Assembly (NCBI GenBank): GCA_916613615.1
Contig: OU744720.1
Span: 70,944,471-71,008,470, forward strand
Reading direction: 5' to 3'
Length of the DNA stretch: 64,000 bases
Origin: Steromphala cineraria
Lineage: Eukaryota; Mollusca; Gastropoda; Trochida; Trochidae
Below the pieces are notes generated by a model, which ran no database searches, had not been told where the DNA came from, and was given only the letters and a program-made list of their open reading frames with translations. This document shows, one piece after another, positions 1-14,067 of this stretch. Each line of letters starts with the position of its first letter. Position 1 is the stretch's first letter. Position numbers and translations under genes: made by a program.

Positions 1-3000
1 AATGGAATTTTGATGTCTTCAAGTTTTTAATTTTCTCACTACTACATGACAGCAACGTGTCCACAGCTCTAAGAAAATCAATAAGAAGCTGTCGGCCCAC
101 AGTACATAATATATGATTAAGCTCCCACACATCAACTTTAGCAACCCAAAGTTATTCATATACACTACTGGGTAGGCCTCTTTGAGAGGAAGCGACACAA
201 AGCTTTTGGGCTAATTCGGCCCATAAATAAATGGCCCAGCAAGGTCCAAAGTTGGGATTTTTAATATTGCTTTTTTTTCAAATGCTCTAAGAGGCCTGAA
301 ACCTTTTTTTAAAATTTGCGCAAAACAAATGCTGCAAAAACTTAATCATGGCAAATTCGTAGGTCACGTGGTTTGGCCGCCATCTTAGTGCATTTTTGGC
401 AATTTCCAACCCCATCAACCTTTGACTATCTTCTTCTCTGAAGATACTTGCACTAGAGAGCTGCAATTTACACTCACTGTAGCAGCATTGTAGTTCTTTA
501 TTTGACTTCTGGAAAGTCCTAGCGTAAATACTTTTTTACTATGACCTTTCAAAGTTGACAAAAATAATAAAAATCACAAACTTCAAGGGCAGATAAAAAA
601 AAACGGACCATATAATTTTATGATTTTTGCATGAGAGTTACACAGTAGTAAGGTCTTTTAGATAAAAGAATAAAATCGCGAACAGTCAACGGTCTGGTTA
701 CTTTTTACAAGGTACTATTTTCATAACCCACATACCATAAAAAGTTGAAGTGATAACTGCGCCATTTCTTAAGGACTTACAGACGGCAAGCCAGGATACA
801 GACAGAAAGTGAGGAAAGGGGGAACAGAAACCTACTAGAAGGGCAAAAACAACTTTAAAAAATAGTAATTTGACTAAAAAAAAGTTTCTGCCATGAAACG
901 TTATCAGACGGACCTGTTAAAGAGGTTATGCAATGTACTTTTTCTAAGAATAATATATCAATATCTCAAGTACCATTATCTATGAGAATGCAATGAGCAT
1001 ATAATTGAGACAATAGACACATAAATTAGGCTTTTAATCAGCATACTATACCCAGTTTTTAGAACGCTGCCGAAATTAACAGGCGAATGTTTTGAAAACT
1101 CATTAGAGTGTGACGCCCCGCCCACCGGGCCTGTCACCATTTGCGTATCTACCATAATGTCTGGAGACAAACCTACTTCAAACCAAACGATTTATGTATA
1201 AATTCTGATTTATAAAAGAAGGCCAGAAGCAAGTACGATTATATCTAAGAAATACGCTGTACTACTTTTGTTGTTGGAATCACTTTGATGGATGTGACTG
1301 TATCATCATGCGGAATGTTATATGCAAAACAGTGTGATCCATAAAATAAAATTGTTTCATTTTCAATACGAATTGAAATCTTATATATATTGAATAGATC
1401 AACCATTGGTAAATAATGTTTATCTATTTTATTATTGATATGTGTTGTAAAAACTACAGAGATTGATCATAACGTACTATAGATTATCCACGGTGGCGCC
1501 TATCTTTTCATAAGAGAAAAAAATAATAATAACATATAACCTCACCTATAATTCACACTTTTTCATTCCTTTCAAACCACTATGGTAAAATTATCCACCG
1601 TATAACATATCTTTATATTGCAATAAACTCACAAAAAATTTACATTTTAGGTATTCGATTGTGGAAAATATTTGGTTTGTTCATTGAAAATATAAACGAT
1701 TTGTTATTTGTCACCGTCTGAAATAATAGTCAGTGTATGTTATGTAAGATTCAGCAAACAACAGACCATCAGATTATCACTTTAAACGGACATGTCTTGC
1801 CATAATGGCGCCAATTTAACGAGGCAGTCGCCGTTTTGCGTCATTTGATAGGGTTTTGAAATATACGATACTACATGTTTATACAATAATTATTGGCTTG
1901 AATAACTAAGCTTTCGGAATATACAAAAATTGAGTGTTTATTGTGAATATTTGTATGTTAAATGAATGATTAAAAAGGTGTCATTTCCCGTTGAAACATG
2001 ATCATTAGGTGAAACTACTCGCCTACTACTACGTCACAGTAGGTAGACACGCTCGGGACACGCTTCAGTGACCACAGATTCTGTTCGCCGGGGCCAATTA
2101 GGCAGTGTATTTTAAAACCCGTATTTAGGCAAGTTGCCGTCCGATTTCGAAAATTCAAAATTGACTCTGATTCAAATTACATGCCGCTCTTTATGAATCC
2201 CGAAAGTGGCCATAGACCATTTCAGTCCCCCTTTAAGAGTTTCTGCACTAAACGTTTTCACCATACATTTTTTAAACACATAGTGCAAAAAATGACAAAA
2301 AACTGGCCTATACAAATCTTATTTATTCCTTTAAATCATGCCAAAGTAGCTACAAATAGCCTCATGTTATTGTCGCTTTGCAGCTATATTTGTAGTTGAT
2401 TTCGCCTTTTCAGTCCAATTAAAATTAAATTACCAGTGATATTAACCTAGTATACTATGATTCAAACATAATTTATAAGATTTTGGCAATTTATAAACCT
2501 TATAATTAAAAATATAAAGAAAGTGGGTTCATTATTCTCTTCAGACTTTAGTGATCTCTCTATTTGTGTTTCCCATGACTTTATGAATCCAGATGTGTTG
2601 CTTTATGGAATTCATCGTCAATGATACACTTGGATATATGTAATTGATTAACCAACATTTGAGTTGACATATCGCTTTCTGCTACTTCAGTATCTATTAT
2701 CTTTTTGTTTTTTATTCTGCCTGGTTGTTATTAAAGCAAAAAAATAGCATAGATGATGTCGACCAGATTTTGTGGATTATTTTCCCCAAAGTAAATGATA
2801 CTTTGTGGAGAGATGTTAACTTTAATAATTCATAAATTGCAATAGCCTAAGGCTTGGATAAAGGGAAATTGGTAGTTGTATGTAGCAATTCTTACCGGTA
2901 ATGTTTGCTTACACAAACATCGATAATGATGATTTTAAAATCGATTACTTAATTTCACACTGTAGGATTATTATTGAAAAGAAGTATTATCATAATTCAT

Positions 3001-3826
3001 ATTTGCAATAAGGGAATGAATATTTCAGATATTTGAAATTATAAAATAGTTGGCGAAGTTCCTTCCTTGAAATTCAAGGTTATGAATTAGATAAGTGTAA
3101 GCCAATTAGTAACACGATTGCTTCAGCTAATGGCAATAAATGCGTATATTCGCGAGTTTATTTGCCATAACACCTCGGTACCGGGTTATTATTTAATACT
3201 AACCACCTTCTTTGCAAATGTAGGCTTGTTTTCGGTTATGTGATGGTCAACCGAGGCAAACAAATTAGAATTTTGAATATAAATCAAATTCAAAATTGTA
3301 AGATTTGTATGTATCATAGTAGGCCTCGAACCGGTATGTTTTCCGATCCCTAATATGCCGCATTAACTACCAATCAAAACACATCAGACCGTCAAAGAGT
3401 ATCAGTAAATCGTTATATTTTTACATAAGTGATTTAGTTGGAAAACTTTGGCATTTTTTGCTTGAGTGTAAGTCAAATGATAAAACAATCACCTTGCTAT
3501 AGCCGCAAGGCACCGGGTTACTATATGTACTCCCTGCCTATAAATTATGTTTACAAGGACGATGTGAAATGAATGCTATAAGTAATACCTATGTAATCAT
3601 ATATATTACATAAATTGAATGTACAATCTGACTGACACCAGTACAATTTTCTTAAAATATCATCAATATCAATAAGCTTTGATAAAAACAAATTCCTTTG
3701 CTACTTTTATTATGAAAACAACGTTGTTATTAACAAGGTGTTGTATTACGTTGTCAGTGTTGTAATGAAAAAAGTTAGTATTAATCTTCTTTAGAATCAA
3801 ACAAAGAAAGAAATCGGATATAAGGG

Positions 3827-4336
3827 TTTTCCGACCCTTCCCTGTAGAGTTTACCCTGGAATAGACATGCGAAGCTTTTGGGCAAATTCGGTTCATTCAT
3901 TAAAGGTCCAGTTCGAATCCAAAATCGAAAATTTAACATTGATTTTTTTTTCAAAATGCACTTAGAGACTTAATTTTTTTTTAAAAGATGCGCAATAACA
4001 AATGATTGAAAAAAGGGAATCAGGACAAATTCGTAGGTCACGTGGTTTGTCTGCCATCTTGCTTTTAGTGCATTTTCGACCTTTTCCGACCCTTCCCTGT
4101 AGAGTTTACCCTGGAATAGACATGCGAAGCTTTTGGGCAAATTCGGTTCATTCATTAAAGGTCCAGTTCGAATCCAAAATCGAAAATTTAACATTGATTT
4201 TTTTTTCAAAATGCACTTAGAGACTTAATTTTTTAAAAAAGATGCGCAATAACAAATGATTGAAAAAAGGGAATCAGGACAAATTCGAAGGTCACGTGGT
4301 TTGTCCGCCATCTTGCTTTTAGTGCATTTTCGACCT
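3827..4336. repeat. Two tandem units of about 255 bp inside unit A
   Basis: Two adjacent near-identical units (3,827-4,081 and 4,082-4,336), both starting TTTTCCGACCCTTCCC. They are diverged relatives of 180-420 and 9,960-10,200. Each contains GTCACGTGGTTTG and the phrase GCCATCTT. Unit B has no copy at the matching place. Confidence 0.8.
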
Positions 4337-6434
4337 TTTCCGACCCCACCCGCCTTTTAGAATCTTCTCCTCTGAAGATACTTGCACTAGAGAGCTGCAA
4401 TTTACACTCACTGTAGCAGCATTGTAGTTCTTTATTTGACTTCTGGAAAGTCCTAAAAATACTTTCTTTGCTATGACCTTTCAAAGTAAACAAAAATGAT
4501 AAAATTCGCAAACTTCAAGGGCAGATAAAAAAAAACAGACCATAGAATTTTATGATTTTTGCATGAGAGTTACACAGTAGTAAGGTCTTTAAGATAAAAG
4601 AATAAAATCGCGAACAGTCAACGGTCTGGTTACTTTTTACAAGGTACTATTTTCATAACCCACATACCATAAAAAGTTGAAGTGATAACTGCGCCATTTC
4701 TTAAGGACTTACAGATGGCAAGCCAGGATACAGACAGAAAGTGAGGAAAGGGGGAACAGAAACCTACTAGAAGGGCAAAAACAACTTTAAAAAATAGTAA
4801 TTTGACTAAAAAAAAGTTTCTGCCATGAAACGTTATCAGACGGACCTGTTAAAGAGGTTATGCAATGTACTTTTTCTAAGAATAATATATCAATATCTCA
4901 AGTACCATTATCTATGAGAATGCAATGAGCATATAATTGAGACAATAGACACATAAATTAGGCTTTTAATCAGCATATTATACCCAGTTTTTAGAACGCT
5001 GCCGAAATTAACAGGCAAATGTTTTGAAAACTCATTAGAGCGTGACGCCCCGCCCACCGGGCCTGTGACCATTTGCGTATCTACCATAATGTCTGGAGAC
5101 AAACCTACTTCAAACCAAACGATTTATGTATAAATTCTGATTTATAAAAGAAGGCCAGAAGCAAGTACGATTATATCTAAGAAATACGCTGTACTACTTT
5201 TGTTGTTGGAATCACTTTGATGGATGTGACTGTATCATCATGCGGAATGTTATATGCAAAACAGTGTGATCCATAAAATAAAATTGTTTCATTTTCAATA
5301 CGAATTGAAATCTTATATGAAATTTATACTCAATGTAGCTGAAGTATTGTACATAAAAGTTAAGGCGTTTAATGGTTCTAACGTTAATACTTTTTGTGCT
5401 GTGACCTTTCAAAGTTGACCAAAATAAAAAAAATCGCCAACTTCAAGGGCAGATAACTAAAAAACCAGACCATAGAACTTAATGATTTTTGCATGAGAGT
5501 TCGACATGAGCAAGGTCTTCAAGATAAAAGAATAAAATCGATCGCGAACAGTGATTTCCGGTCACGAGGAAGGGTCAAAGTTTGCATTTTTGAAAACGGG
5601 TGTTTTGGTGGGTATGTTTGAAAAATCCTTGTTAACCTACGACACGTTCTATATATCATATGAAAGCCAAGAGAACACGCAATCTTTGATAAATCTCATT
5701 AAAATTAGATTTAACATTAACATTGATTTTGGAGTATTTAAATGTGGTCAATCCTACTTTTGTTTTGAATGATTCTGATATAAGAATGATTGAAAAATTG
5801 TAGTTCATTAGCAATAAAACACTAGGAAATGTTGTATCTATCATCAGGCAGCAACAAGACTGTAGAACCTGAGATGATTCATGTTTGCAGCCATGATGAA
5901 TTTTCGGTAAAGCCTTAAATGTTGAATATCAAGTGGAATTTGGTCCTTTTGATAATGTATAAGCTACTGTTTACCTCTTAGACAAAAAGTCAGGTGAAGG
6001 TCAAACACTGTGTGAAGGTCAAACAGGAATCTTGAAGACCTAAGTATTGACGCGTCAATCCTAGTTAGTATTATTATTATATGGTAGAGTATTTATTGTT
6101 TTCAAAATCAAATGAAGAAAAGCACAAGTTGGATACAGGTTTGATGATATTCCAAAGAAGTGTTCATTCGAACTTGCCCAAGGGGCAAGATCAATGTTCT
6201 TATGCCTCGCTAGATCCTTATAAAACCCCGATTTAAATTTGTGATGTGAGAACTAGTTGTGATTCTAAGCTCGCTCCTTGAATTAGAGCTTGACGTGATG
6301 TTTATCAAGTTTATTTAAAAGTAGTGTGATGGATTTGAATCCTTGCTTTGGTAGTAGGAGATAAATTACTCCCGGAGCATTAGGTCTACATCGAGCTATC
6401 TTCATGGCAATAAATTGTCTAATTCAGAAGTACA

Positions 6435-7600
6435 GTATGGTATATTTAACACGTTTTAGATCTATAAATTTTAATCTATAAACCTTTTCTTTATATCAAC
6501 TACGTTAGGTGATAGGTACGCATTGAACTATCTTGAAGAGAAAACATTTTATAACTAAGATGTACATTTGCTAAAGTACATGGTGTATTTTACAGAATTC
6601 AGATCTATAAATCTTCATGTCGGATAATCCGTGGAATTATTTAGATTTGTTTTAGAGTATTTAAGTTCAATACAGATACCTTTACATTTATTAACATTAA
6701 ATGTATTGTTGTATAATACAAATCTAATGATTTGAAATTTATAAATTCAATTATCCTCGTTAGAAATAAACTCTTCTGACTTATCAAGCTTGCATGGGAA
6801 AGTAGGAAGATCAAAGATCTGGTTTAATTGGTTCAATTTGGGTTATGTGGTTTTTGTTTTCTTAGAAAACTCATTCACTAATGAAGATATACCTTTACAG
6901 ACACAATCAATTTACTACTAATCGAGTTAATTCCGCCTGAAGGTTGTTTCAAGGATCTTGTTGAAATGGTTAACTTTAGGAAAATTGCCTCTTTTATTTG
7001 TTTCCCCCAGGTGCGGTATGGTATATTTAACACGTTTTAGATCTATAAATTTCTATCTTTAAACAATTTCTTTATATCAACTACGTTAGGTGATAGGTAC
7101 GCGTTGAATTATCTTTAAGAGAAAAAAGTGTTATAACTAAGATATACATTTGCTAAAGTACATGGTATATTTTACAGAATTCAGATCTATAAATCTTCAT
7201 GTCGGATAATCCGTAGAATTATTTAGATTTTGTTTTAGAGTATGTGTGTAGTTTCAATACTAATAACTTTACATTTATCAACATTAATTGTATTGTTGTA
7301 TAATGAAAATCTAATGATTTTAAATTTTAAAAATTCCATTATCCTCGTTAGGAAAAAGCTCTTCTGAGTTATCAAGCTAGCCTGGGACCGTCGGAAGATC
7401 AAAGATCTGGATTAATTGGTTCAATTTGGGTTATGTGGTTTTTCTTTTCTGGGAAAATTCATTCACTAATGAAGATATACCTCTATAGACATAATCAACT
7501 TACTACTTATCGAGTTAATTCCGCCTGAGGGTTAATTCAAGGATCTGGTTGAAATGGTTCACTTTGGGAAAATTGCCTCTTTTATTTTTCCCACAGAAAA
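6435..7600. repeat. Direct duplication with a 581 bp period
   Basis: Both halves begin GTATGGTATATTTAACACG (6,435 and 7,016) and continue in parallel through a GATCTATAAATCTTCATG block to a shared end near GTTAATTCCGCCTGA. Unit B keeps a first half (from about 14,835) and a partial second half (from about 15,222), so the duplication predates the long-repeat duplication. Confidence 0.75.
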
Positions 7601-10600
7601 CTCCTTATTCAATGGAAAAGACCTCAACCGAGTTAATTCCACCTGAGGGTTCATTTTCAAGCAAGGTCACAAGGGTGATCTGAATTATTGTACCAGCATT
7701 GAAGCTCCATGTTGACTCTCTCAGCTTTAAGTGGATTCCTCTTGATTGCTGCGTACAATCCTAGCACTCATTCATGGCACTCCAACCTTGTTGAAGGAAA
7801 GATAGAAAATAATTGTTTTCGTTCCACCAGGATAACAAATTACCAATTAAGTTGCTCGATTGCAGCTTGTGTTGTGAGCCGACCGCTGTGTAGGACACAG
7901 TTTGAATGCAAATCACAAGAAAAGCTTAGATGGATGGAAACAACATAAACTGTTTGGCTGGTGAAAGTCAGTTAGCACTTCTCTGCATACTGAATGACTT
8001 GTTTCCCATCTAGAAGGGTTCGCTATGATCTTTTAGCACTTTACAGCACCGTGACTCTTTGTAGCACAGTCGTAAAACGCTGTTCCGTTAGGTTTTTGAT
8101 TATTAGGGTCAAGTTTTTATCATAAGATTTAAGATAAACAACTTAGCAACAAGTTACGCTTTCAACATATTAATAATATTAAAATTGTAAATAATTGAAC
8201 TTCACACAAACTAAGTGGGAAAATCGGATTCTAAAGAGCTCGATGAATTTAGTATTCATTATTTCTGATAACAGCTTAAAAACGTCAAGACTAACAAACA
8301 AAATAAATGATGAAATGCTCCGCGATAACAAACTAGAGCATATTGCCAAAACATTGGCAGTGTTGAAATTAGAATTGTGGTATTTTTCAAAAGTAATAGT
8401 CACTTGACACTTTGACTTTAACAAAAATCAATAATTACATCTTTGAAAAATAATTATTTACATAGGGATATATCCTAATACTATTCTGCCCTGCAGGGGG
8501 ATTATTTTGATAATAACCTGCATCCGAGGGACATGTCATTACTCGAATAATTCCCTTATCGTACGATTTAGAAGGAAATTAAAATATATAAAGGCCCCAA
8601 AGAACAATGGAGTGACGTCACTAAAGGTTTATAAAAGCAGATCAAGCTCAGATAACCTTTTTCTATGAATTTGGAAAACTGTTGAGGCATTTGTCTTACT
8701 GTGTAACTAATGATTTTAATGATGTGTCTTTCACTGACTCTTCTGCAATATAAGACTAAAACAATGTACTTTTTAAGTAGAGTGCTCTACATAAAACTGC
8801 TTTCCTACATTAGGACATCATTGAACAAGGCAAGGATGGGAATATGTCCATATCATGATCATTTCTGAGACTTCTTTATGTAAAACCGTCTCTCTACTGA
8901 AATCCTAGTATATTACTCCTACGCACTGCGTCATACCGTCAACACTGTAATATACTTCCCTGATTTAAGACTTCTTGCAATTGGATCCCTGTTTTCATAG
9001 ACAATAAATATGATTAAGTTAATAAATGTATTTCTCACAATAAACAAACATTCGGCTTCTAGAAATTACATGATATCAGAAAATATGTTAATAATAAGGT
9101 TTCAAAATAAAGGATAAAAATAGATCGCCTAATCCGTAGCATTCGAAAGGCAATAGCCTCTACCGAGAAATTTATCAAATTAGGAAAGAAATTGAGCAAC
9201 CCCTTCACACAAAGCAAATTCGTTAAAAGTTGATTTGGAAGAAAGATGACGACATGTCGGTAAAAGAAGTAGTATGATGTTAGTACCACTATCTAGCAGT
9301 CTTAGAAAGGCAATATTAATTAAATTACCATTAATTTTTTACGGATATCACATGTCATGATAAATTACATTTTCATAATCATCTGATTAGCTACATCCAT
9401 TTTAATGTGAACTGATCATTGGCTAAGAAACTGAATTTTGAAAGTTGCTTTTTACAGCAGTTTGTACCTTTAAATAACATTTTGCTAAACAAAAGTTCAG
9501 CATTCAATGTAAAGCATAAATAAGTTTTCTATCAACGGTTTAAACTCAAAAGAACGCTAAATGCATGAGGTATTAACTCAATTTGAGTTTTGGTTTGGTG
9601 AACAGTGATCCATCTGTGTCTCATTTAGAATGACAAATCGTTTCGTAAATCCAAACTCGGAAATCTTTTTGGTATCCAGAAGTTTCCTTTTTTTCCCTTA
9701 ATTTTATTATCTAGAGTTCCATCTTGCAGACAGATTGTTGACACAAGATTCACCTGATAAAGTTCTTTGCACCGAAACGAAAATGGAATTTTGATGTCTT
9801 CAAGTTTTTAATTTTCTCACTACTACATGACAGCAACGTGTCCACAGCTCTAAGAAAATCAATAAGAAGCTGTCGGCCCACAGTACATAATATATGATTA
9901 AGCTCCCACACATCAACTTTAGCAACCCAAAGTTATTCATATACACTACTGGGTAGGCCTTGTTGAGAGGAAGCGACACGAAGCTTCTGGGCTAATTCGG
10001 CCCATAAATAAATGGCCCAGCAAGGTTCAAAGTTGGGATTTTTAAAATTGCTTTTTTTTCAAATGCTCTAAGAGGCCTGAAACTTTTTTTAAAATTTGCG
10101 CAAAACAAATGCTGCAAAAACGTAATCATGGCAAATTCGTAGGTCACGTGGTTTGGCCGCCATCTTAAATTTAGTGCATTTTTGGCAATTTCCGACCCAA
10201 TCAACCTTTGACTATCTTCTTCTCTGAAGATACTTGAACTAGAGAGCTGCAATTTACACTCACTGTAGCAGCATTGTAGTTCTTTATTTGACTTCTGGAA
10301 AGTCCTAGCGTAAATACTTTTTTTGCTATGACCTTTCAAAGTTGACAAAAATAATAAAAATCACAAACTTCAAGGGCAGACAAAAAAAATCCGGACCATA
10401 GAATTTTATGATTTTTGCATGAGAGTTACACAGTAGTAAGGTCTCTTAGATAAAAAGTCAACGGTCTGGTTACTTTTTACAAGGTACTATTTTCTTAACC
10501 CACATACCATAAAAAGTTGAAGTGATAACTGCGCCATTTCTTAAGGACTGACAGACGGCAAGCCAGGATACAGACAGAAAGTGAGGAAAGGGGGAACAGA

Positions 10601-13600
10601 AACCTACTAGAAGGGCAAAAACAACTTTAAAAAATAGTAATTTGACTAAAAGGAAAAAAGTTTCTGCCATGAAACGGTATCAGACGGACCTGTTAAGAGT
10701 TTCTGCGCTTAACGTTTTCACCATACTTTTTTTAAACACATAGTGCAAAAAATGACAAAAAACTGGCCTTTACAAATCTTATTCATTCCTTTAAATCATG
10801 CCAAAGTGGCTACAAATAGCCTCAGGCACTCATTTATTTGGCTTAATCATGTTATTGTCGCTTTGCAGCTATATTTGTAGTTGATTTCGCCTTTTCAGTC
10901 CAATTAAAATTAAATTATCAGTGATATTAACCTAGTATACTATGATTCGAACATAATTTATAAGATTTTAGCAATTTATAAACCTTAAAATTAAAAATAT
11001 AAAGAAAGTGGGTTCATTATTCTCTTCAGACTTTAGTGATCTCTCTATTTGTGTTTCCCATGACTTTATGAATCCAGATGTGTTGCTTTATGGAATTCAT
11101 CGTCAATGATACACTTGGATATATGTAATTGATTAACCAAAAATTGAGTTGACATATCGCTTTCTGCTACTTCAGTATCTATTATCTTTTTTTTTTTATT
11201 CTGCCTGGTTGTTATTAAAGCAAAAAATTAGCATAGATGATGTCGACCAGATTTTGTGGATTATTTTCCCCAAAGTAAATGATACTTCGTGGAGAGATGT
11301 TAACTTTAATAATTCATAAATTGCAGTAGCCTAAGGCTTGGATAAAGGAAAATTGGTAGTTGTATGTAGCAATTCTTATCGGTAATGTTCGCTTACACAA
11401 ACATCGATAATGATGATTTTAAAATCGATTACTTAATTTCACACTGTAGGATTATTATTGAAAAGAAGTATTATCATAATTCATATTTGCAATAAGGGAA
11501 TGAATATTTCAGATAATTGAAATTATAAACTAGTTGGGGAAATTCCTTCCTTAAAATTCAAGGTTATGAATTAAATAAGTGTAAGCCAATTAGTAACACG
11601 ATTGCCTCGGCTAATGGCAATAAATTCGTATCCTCGCGAGTTTATTTGCCATAACACCTCGGTACTGGGATATTATTAATTTTAATACTAACCACCTTGT
11701 TTTCGTCTTTTTCCACCTTTTTCGGTTATGTGATGGTCAACCGAGGCAAACAAATTAGAATTTTGAATATAAGTCAAATTCAAAATTGTAAGATTTGTAT
11801 GTATCATAGTAGGCCTCGAACCGGTATGTTTTCCGATCCCTAATATGCCGCATTAACTACCAATCAAAACACATCAGACCGTCAAAGAGTATCAGTAAAT
11901 CGTTATATTTTTACATAAGTGATTTAGTTGGAAAACCTTGGCATTTTTTGCTTACGTGTAAGTCAAATGATAAAGAATCACCTTGCTATAGCCGCAAGGC
12001 CCCGGGTTACTACATGTACTCCCTGCCTATAAATTATGTTCACAAGGACGATGTGAAATGAATGCTATAAGTAATACCTATGTAATCATATATATTGTAT
12101 AAATGGAATGTACAATCTGGCTGACACCAGTACAACCAACAATTTTCTTAAAATATCATCAATATCAATTAGCTTTGATAAAAACAAATTCCTTTGCTAC
12201 TTTTATTATGAAAACAACGTTGTTATTAACAAGGTGTTGTATTACATTGTCAGTGTTTTAATGAAAAAGTTAGTATTAATCTTCTTTAGAATCAAACAAA
12301 GAAAGAAATCGGATATAAGGGTTGGATTATTTTCAAAAGAAATTTCATTTCAACTTTGGGTAATTTTCTCAGTCTAACCAAGGGGCAAGATTTAGTTCTT
12401 ACGCCTTGCTTGATCCTTATAAAACCCTGATTTAAATTTGTGATGTGAGAACTAGTTGTGATTCTAAGCTCGCTTCTGGAATTAGAGTTTGACGTGGTGT
12501 TTATCAAGTTTGTTTGAAAGTAGTGTGATGGAGATGGGCAAGGTGACTTATTCTTTTTTGTGATATAAGATAAATTTTGAATGTGAACTTCAAGTTAACA
12601 TAGAACTGGCATTACGAAGATAAACTGTTCTAATTCAGGTACAGACGCATCCGTTGTTGGTTTATCTAACACATTTCAGATCAATAAATCTTCACCCAAA
12701 GGCTTTCGTTTTCTTTTAACTATATTAAACGTAAGGTCTACATGTACATCGACGTTTCTTTATACATGTAAATGAGGATAAATTGTCCAACTCAGTGATA
12801 AATTTACTCAAGTGTACGGTATATTTAACAGGTTCTAAATCAGTACATCTTCGGGAGCAGTCTCATTTTGCTTGAGTTTTATTACATGTTTCAATTCGCC
12901 AAATGATTTAGATTTTGTTGTAAAGGTCGTTTCAGTACAATGAGATAGCTTTTAGATCTCCGTGAAATGTAATATTGTATTATATTAATGTGGTTGTATT
13001 GATTTAAAATTTAAAAATAACCCTTATTTTTCCCTAGGAAAAAGAAAATTTGGCTTTCCTTACTTACGAGGGAAAGGTCAGAGATCTTGTTGAATTGGTT
13101 CAATTCGGGAAACATGGCTTTTGTGTTCTTAGAAAACTCAATCACCATTGAAGGCGACCTCTAAAAGACAAAATCAACTTGTTACCTAGTAACTTTCGCC
13201 TGAGGGTTTATTGTCAAGCAGGGTCACAAGGGTGATATGAATTATTGTATCACTATTGATGCTCCTTGATTACTATCTATATCTTTACTAGCTCTTAATG
13301 GAATCCTCTTCATTGCTGCGTATAATCGTTAAAAACCAAGCACCCATTGATGACTTCGCTAATTTTCTGACTGAAATATAGGAACGAGTTGTTTTCGTTC
13401 CACCAAGATAACTCATTAAGAATTAAGTTGCTCGATTGCAGGTTGTCTTGTGACCCGACCGCTGTTAAGGACGCAGTTTGAATACAAATCACAAGGAAAG
13501 CTTAGATGGAAGGAAACAACTTAAATCGTTTGGCTGGTGAATGTGAGTTTGCACTTCTCTGCTTACTGATTGACTTGTTTCCAACCTAGGGGAATTCTCT

Positions 13601-13710
13601 ATTATCTTTTAGCACTCAACAGCACCCCGACGTCGAGTAAGACTATACTATGGTTGTCAACATATATATGAATTATAGGACAAAATCTTCGAATTAATTG
13701 GACTCTTTAA

Positions 13711-14067
13711 AGGGGCAGTAGCACGTTTTAGGGAAAATATAAGGTGATGTCAAAAAAAATTTTAATTAATGGTTCCAATTGAAAAACAATGTATTTAAAC
13801 TAAATGGAGCAGTAATAATTCAAATATATAACGTCAAGTTTAGCCATACAATTATCTTTTCTTACACAAACTAAATTAAAGGTGTTCACACAAAATTGGT
13901 CGCCAATGGGTTTTATGTGAATCTTCATACTTTGTCCTTTGACTATCGATGATTGGCTTGTGTGATGAGATTGTTGATACTGTCAAAATAATACATTTAG
14001 CATAAACTTACAATTATTAGTGAAAATTTTAAAATATAGATTTATCAATAAACGTGCTACTGCCCCT
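13711..14067. mobile_element. TTAA-flanked miniature inverted-repeat element, copy 1
   Basis: A 357 bp element with terminal inverted repeats AGGGGCAGTAGCACG / CGTGCTACTGCCCCT, flanked on both sides by TTAA (13,707-13,710 and 14,068-14,071). A TTAA duplication with ends reading TTAAAGGGG fits the Kolobok/T2 type of miniature elements better than piggyBac, whose ends usually begin CCC. It has no open frame, so it would depend on a transposase from elsewhere. It is absent from the matching place in unit A, so it inserted after the long repeat duplicated. Confidence 0.88.

Larger units (their letters stand above)
1..9782. repeat. Long tandem repeat, unit A (continues left of window)
   Basis: This block is repeated almost base for base at 9,783-18,209. 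Positions 1-910 match 9,783-10,690, positions 2,236-3,826 match 10,698-12,330, and 6,085-9,782 match 14,483-18,209. Unit A also has a segment at about 911-2,235 that unit B lacks. Within the unit, roughly 420-1,380 is copied again at 4,358-5,325, and a diverged third piece lies at 5,330-5,550. No reading frame in it is long or conserved between copies, so I see no gene. Poly-A/T runs and short inverted repeats are common. The array runs off the left edge, so its copy number is unknown. It could be a segmental duplication or a large non-autonomous element; the sequence does not decide. Confidence 0.85.

Noticed and set aside
363..370. GTCACGTG sites in the long repeat as lysosomal-gene regulatory sites
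   Set aside because: They recur with the repeat units (also near 4,037, 4,292 and 10,142) and lie far from any recognised gene.
9992..10348. 118-codon minus-strand open frame in the long repeat, with relatives at 4,233 and 3,970
   Set aside because: The matching frames in other repeat copies are broken or shifted, so conservation is of DNA, not protein.
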